DNA of 64,000 nt from Paracoccus halophilus. GTDB taxonomy: Bacteria > Pseudomonadota > Alphaproteobacteria > Rhodobacterales > Rhodobacteraceae. This document shows positions 61,952 through 64,000 of this stretch, piece after piece. Below the pieces are notes generated by a model, which did no database searches, was not told the DNA's origin, and saw nothing but the letters and a program-made list of their open reading frames with translations. The translations under genes were made by a program, and so were the position numbers. The stretch lies in NCBI RefSeq assembly GCF_000763905.1, contig NZ_JRKN01000013.1:25115-89114 (forward strand), given 5' to 3'. The stretch's first letter is position 1. Each line of letters opens with the position of its first letter.

Positions 61952-64000
61952 CTAAAGAAAACTCATCGGATCGATATCCACCGCCAGCCGCAAATTCGTC
62001 GGCATCTTCGGCGCCCCGCGCAGCCACTGCGAGATCGCACCCTGAACCGGGGCCTGCCTGGGCGCGCGGATCAGCATGCGCACCCGGTAACGTGCCCGGA
62101 TGCGGGCGATGGGGGCGGGGGCGGGACCCCACAGCTCGCCGCCGATGGCCTGCAACGGCGCGGTGTCGCGGGCAAGCGCGCGGGCGTAATCCTCGACCAC
62201 GGGCTGGTCGGGATGGGACAGGACGATCCCCGCCAGCCGGCCGAATGGCGGCATGCCGGCGGCCTGACGGCCCGCGGCCTCGGCGTCCCAGAACTCCTCG
62301 TCCTGTCCGGACAGGATCGCGCGGATCACCGGATGGTCGGGCTGATAGGTCTGCAAAAGCGCCAGCCCGCGCGCCTCGCCCCCCTCGCGACCGGCGCGGC
62401 CGGCGACCTGGCGCATCAGCTGGAACGACCGCTCGGCCGCGCGCAGATCGGCGCCTTGCAGGCCAAGATCGGCATCGATCACGCCGACCAGCGTCAGGCG
62501 CGGGAAATTATGCCCCTTGGCGACCAGCTGGGTGCCGATGATGATATCGGTTTCGCCGGCGCCGATTTCGGCAATCGCCTCTTTCAGCGCGCGCGCGGAA
62601 TGGAACAGGTCCGATGACAGCACGCTGGCGCGGGCATCGGGAAAACGGGCGGCGACCTCTTCGGCCAGACGCTCGACGCCGGGGCCGACGGGGGTCATCT
62701 TGCCCTCGGTCCCGCATCCCGGGCAGGTTTCCGGGATCGGCTTCGTCTCGCCGCATTGGTGGCAGACAAGGCGGTTCTGAAAGCGGTGCTCGACCATGCG
62801 GGCGTCGCAATGGTCGCAGCCGATCTGCTGGCCGCAGGCGCGGCAGGTGGTGACCGGGGCATAGCCGCGCCGGTTCAGGAACAACAGCGACTGTTCGCCG
62901 CGCGCCCTGCGCGCCTCGATCTCGGCGGCAAGGCGGGGGCTGATCCAGCGGCCCTTTTCCATCTCTTGCTGGCGCAGGTCGATGGTGGCCATCTCGGGCA
63001 GTTCGGCGCTGCCGTAACGGGCGCGCAGATCCAGCCGGCGATACTTGCCCGTCGCCGCATTCACCCAGCTTTCGACCGAGGGCGTGGCCGAGGCCAACAC
63101 CACCTGAGCCCCCCCGATACTGGCCCGCAGCACGGCCATGTCCCGGGCGTTGTAATAGACGCCATCCTCTTGCTTATACGAGGAATCATGTTCCTCATCC
63201 ACGACGATCAGGCCCAGATCGGCAAAGGGCAGGAACAGGGCCGAGCGCGCGCCGACGATCATGCCGACATGGTTCTGCGCGGCCATGGTCCACAGCCGCC
63301 GGCGCTCGGTCCGGGTGATGCCGGAATGCCACTCGCCGGGACGCGCGCCGAAACGCGCCTCGACCCGCTGCAGAAACTCGGCCGACAGCGCGATTTCCGG
63401 CAGCAGGACCAGCGCCTGCCGCCCCTGGCGCAGACATTCGGCGACGGCCTCAAGATAGACCTCGGTCTTGCCCGAGCCGGTGACGCCGCGCAACAGCGTC
63501 GTGCCATAGCCTGCGCCCCGCATCGCAGCGCGCAGGCTGTCCGCCGCCGCCGCCTGATCGGGGGCGAGCGGCTTGCCGGGCAGATCGGGATCCAGCCGCG
63601 GATAGGGCGCATCGCGCGGGGCCAGCGTCTCGGCCAGGGTGCCGGCCTTGACCAGCCCCTGGACGACACCGGCGCTGACCCCGGCCATCTGCGCCAGTTC
63701 GCCGGGCGCGAACCCGGCGCCGCCGTGATCGTCGATCACCCGCAGCACGGCGGCGCGGGCATCGGTCATCCGCGCGGGCGGATCGCCGGCGCGGTGGATG
63801 ATCCGCCGGGCAGAGGGGGGCTGATCCAGATCGGGCGCGCGCGTCGCCATGCGCAGCATCAGCGGCAGGGGCGTCAGCGTGTATTCCCCCATCCGGGTCA
63901 GGAATTCCATCATCGCGGGCGTCAGCGGCGGCGCATCGACCAGCCGCGCCACCATGCGCAGCCGGGCCAGGTCGAAATCACCCGCCCCCGGCCCCCAGAC
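61952..64000 (-). CDS. priA: primosomal helicase PriA, 5' end cut by window edge
   Basis: The visible 682 residues open in frame at the right edge (VWGPGAGDFDLARLR), so the N-terminal ~40-60 residues of the DNA-binding domain are missing. Helicase motifs: GVTGSGKTEVYL, the DEEH box in VVDEEHDSSYKQ, and a zinc-binding block with eight cysteines (CRACGQ, CDHC, CHQCGE, CPGCG). It restarts stalled replication forks. The C-terminus ends DIDPMSFL. Length so far fits the family. Confidence 0.95.
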   Translation of the reverse strand, partial: VWGPGAGDFDLARLRMVARLVDAPPLTPAMMEFLTRMGEYTLTPLPLMLRMATRAPDLDQPPSARRIIHRAGDPPARMTDARAAVLRVIDDHGGAGFAPGELAQMAGVSAGVVQGLVKAGTLAETLAPRDAPYPRLDPDLPGKPLAPDQAAAADSLRAAMRGAGYGTTLLRGVTGSGKTEVYLEAVAECLRQGRQALVLLPEIALSAEFLQRVEARFGARPGEWHSGITRTERRRLWTMAAQNHVGMIVGARSALFLPFADLGLIVVDEEHDSSYKQEDGVYYNARDMAVLRASIGGAQVVLASATPSVESWVNAATGKYRRLDLRARYGSAELPEMATIDLRQQEMEKGRWISPRLAAEIEARRARGEQSLLFLNRRGYAPVTTCRACGQQIGCDHCDARMVEHRFQNRLVCHQCGETKPIPETCPGCGTEGKMTPVGPGVERLAEEVAARFPDARASVLSSDLFHSARALKEAIAEIGAGETDIIIGTQLVAKGHNFPRLTLVGVIDADLGLQGADLRAAERSFQLMRQVAGRAGREGGEARGLALLQTYQPDHPVIRAILSGQDEEFWDAEAAGRQAAGMPPFGRLAGIVLSHPDQPVVEDYARALARDTAPLQAIGGELWGPAPAPIARIRARYRVRMLIRAPRQAPVQGAISQWLRGAPKMPTNLRLAVDIDPMSFL

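Overview
The window is high-GC DNA of an alphaproteobacterium, most likely a Rhodobacteraceae member close to Paracoccus. The reasons are a Sox thiosulfate-oxidation locus of the Paracoccus type, an imuA-imuB-dnaE2 mutasome cassette, a pobA/pcaQ-type aromatic locus and dense ATGA/TGATG gene overlaps. No transposase, phage gene, tRNA, rRNA or CRISPR array was found. No gene-free gap exceeds 300 bp; the largest is about 215 bp, between soxR and soxX.

Region 1 (1-33060) is a type VI secretion (T6SS) island in two minus-strand blocks. The first transcribed block runs from a small unknown protein at 33060 through tagH (FHA), tssA, tssB, tssC, hcp, tssE, tssF and tssG to clpV, ending at 21124. A rho-independent terminator lies between hcp and tssE. 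The second block is tssK, an OmpA-fused tssL, tssM, tagF and a PP2C phosphatase (pppA) that runs off the left edge. No tssJ, vgrG, PAAR or ppkA gene is visible.

Between the blocks lies 13 kb of envelope genes. A 2092-residue autotransporter with 351-bp tandem repeats (8129-14407) comes first. Three minus-strand genes follow: a LytM-like/lytic transglycosylase fusion, a peptidoglycan-binding exported protein and a DUF1036-type protein. They are divergent from a plus-strand operon of a secreted protein, one ExbB/TolQ-like protein, two ExbD/TolR-like proteins and a TonB-like protein. This looks like a proton-driven cell-wall module carried inside the T6SS island, and it is the best candidate here for something undescribed.

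Region 2 (33252-46341) is the sox locus in four divergent units: soxV-soxW-two metallo-beta-lactamase-fold genes (minus); soxS-DUF302 (plus); soxR-soxT-like (minus); and soxXYZABCD (plus). SoxXA, SoxYZ, SoxB and SoxCD form the periplasmic thiosulfate oxidation cycle. SoxV, SoxW and SoxS supply or repair thiols. SoxR is the ArsR-type repressor. SoxD is a short single-haem form. A convergent MFS transporter closes the region.

Region 3 (46468-52296) has a TRAP transporter (M, Q, P), 4-hydroxybenzoate hydroxylase pobA, a divergent PcaQ-type LysR regulator and a rhodanese. Together these suggest uptake and first-step breakdown of 4-hydroxybenzoate.

Region 4 (52363-64000) is mostly housekeeping: the dnaE2-imuB-imuA mutagenic translesion cassette, ribosomal proteins L20 and L35, a small membrane protein, pyruvate kinase, an N-formylglutamate amidohydrolase-family enzyme, a HAD phosphatase and the 3' part of priA, which runs off the right edge.
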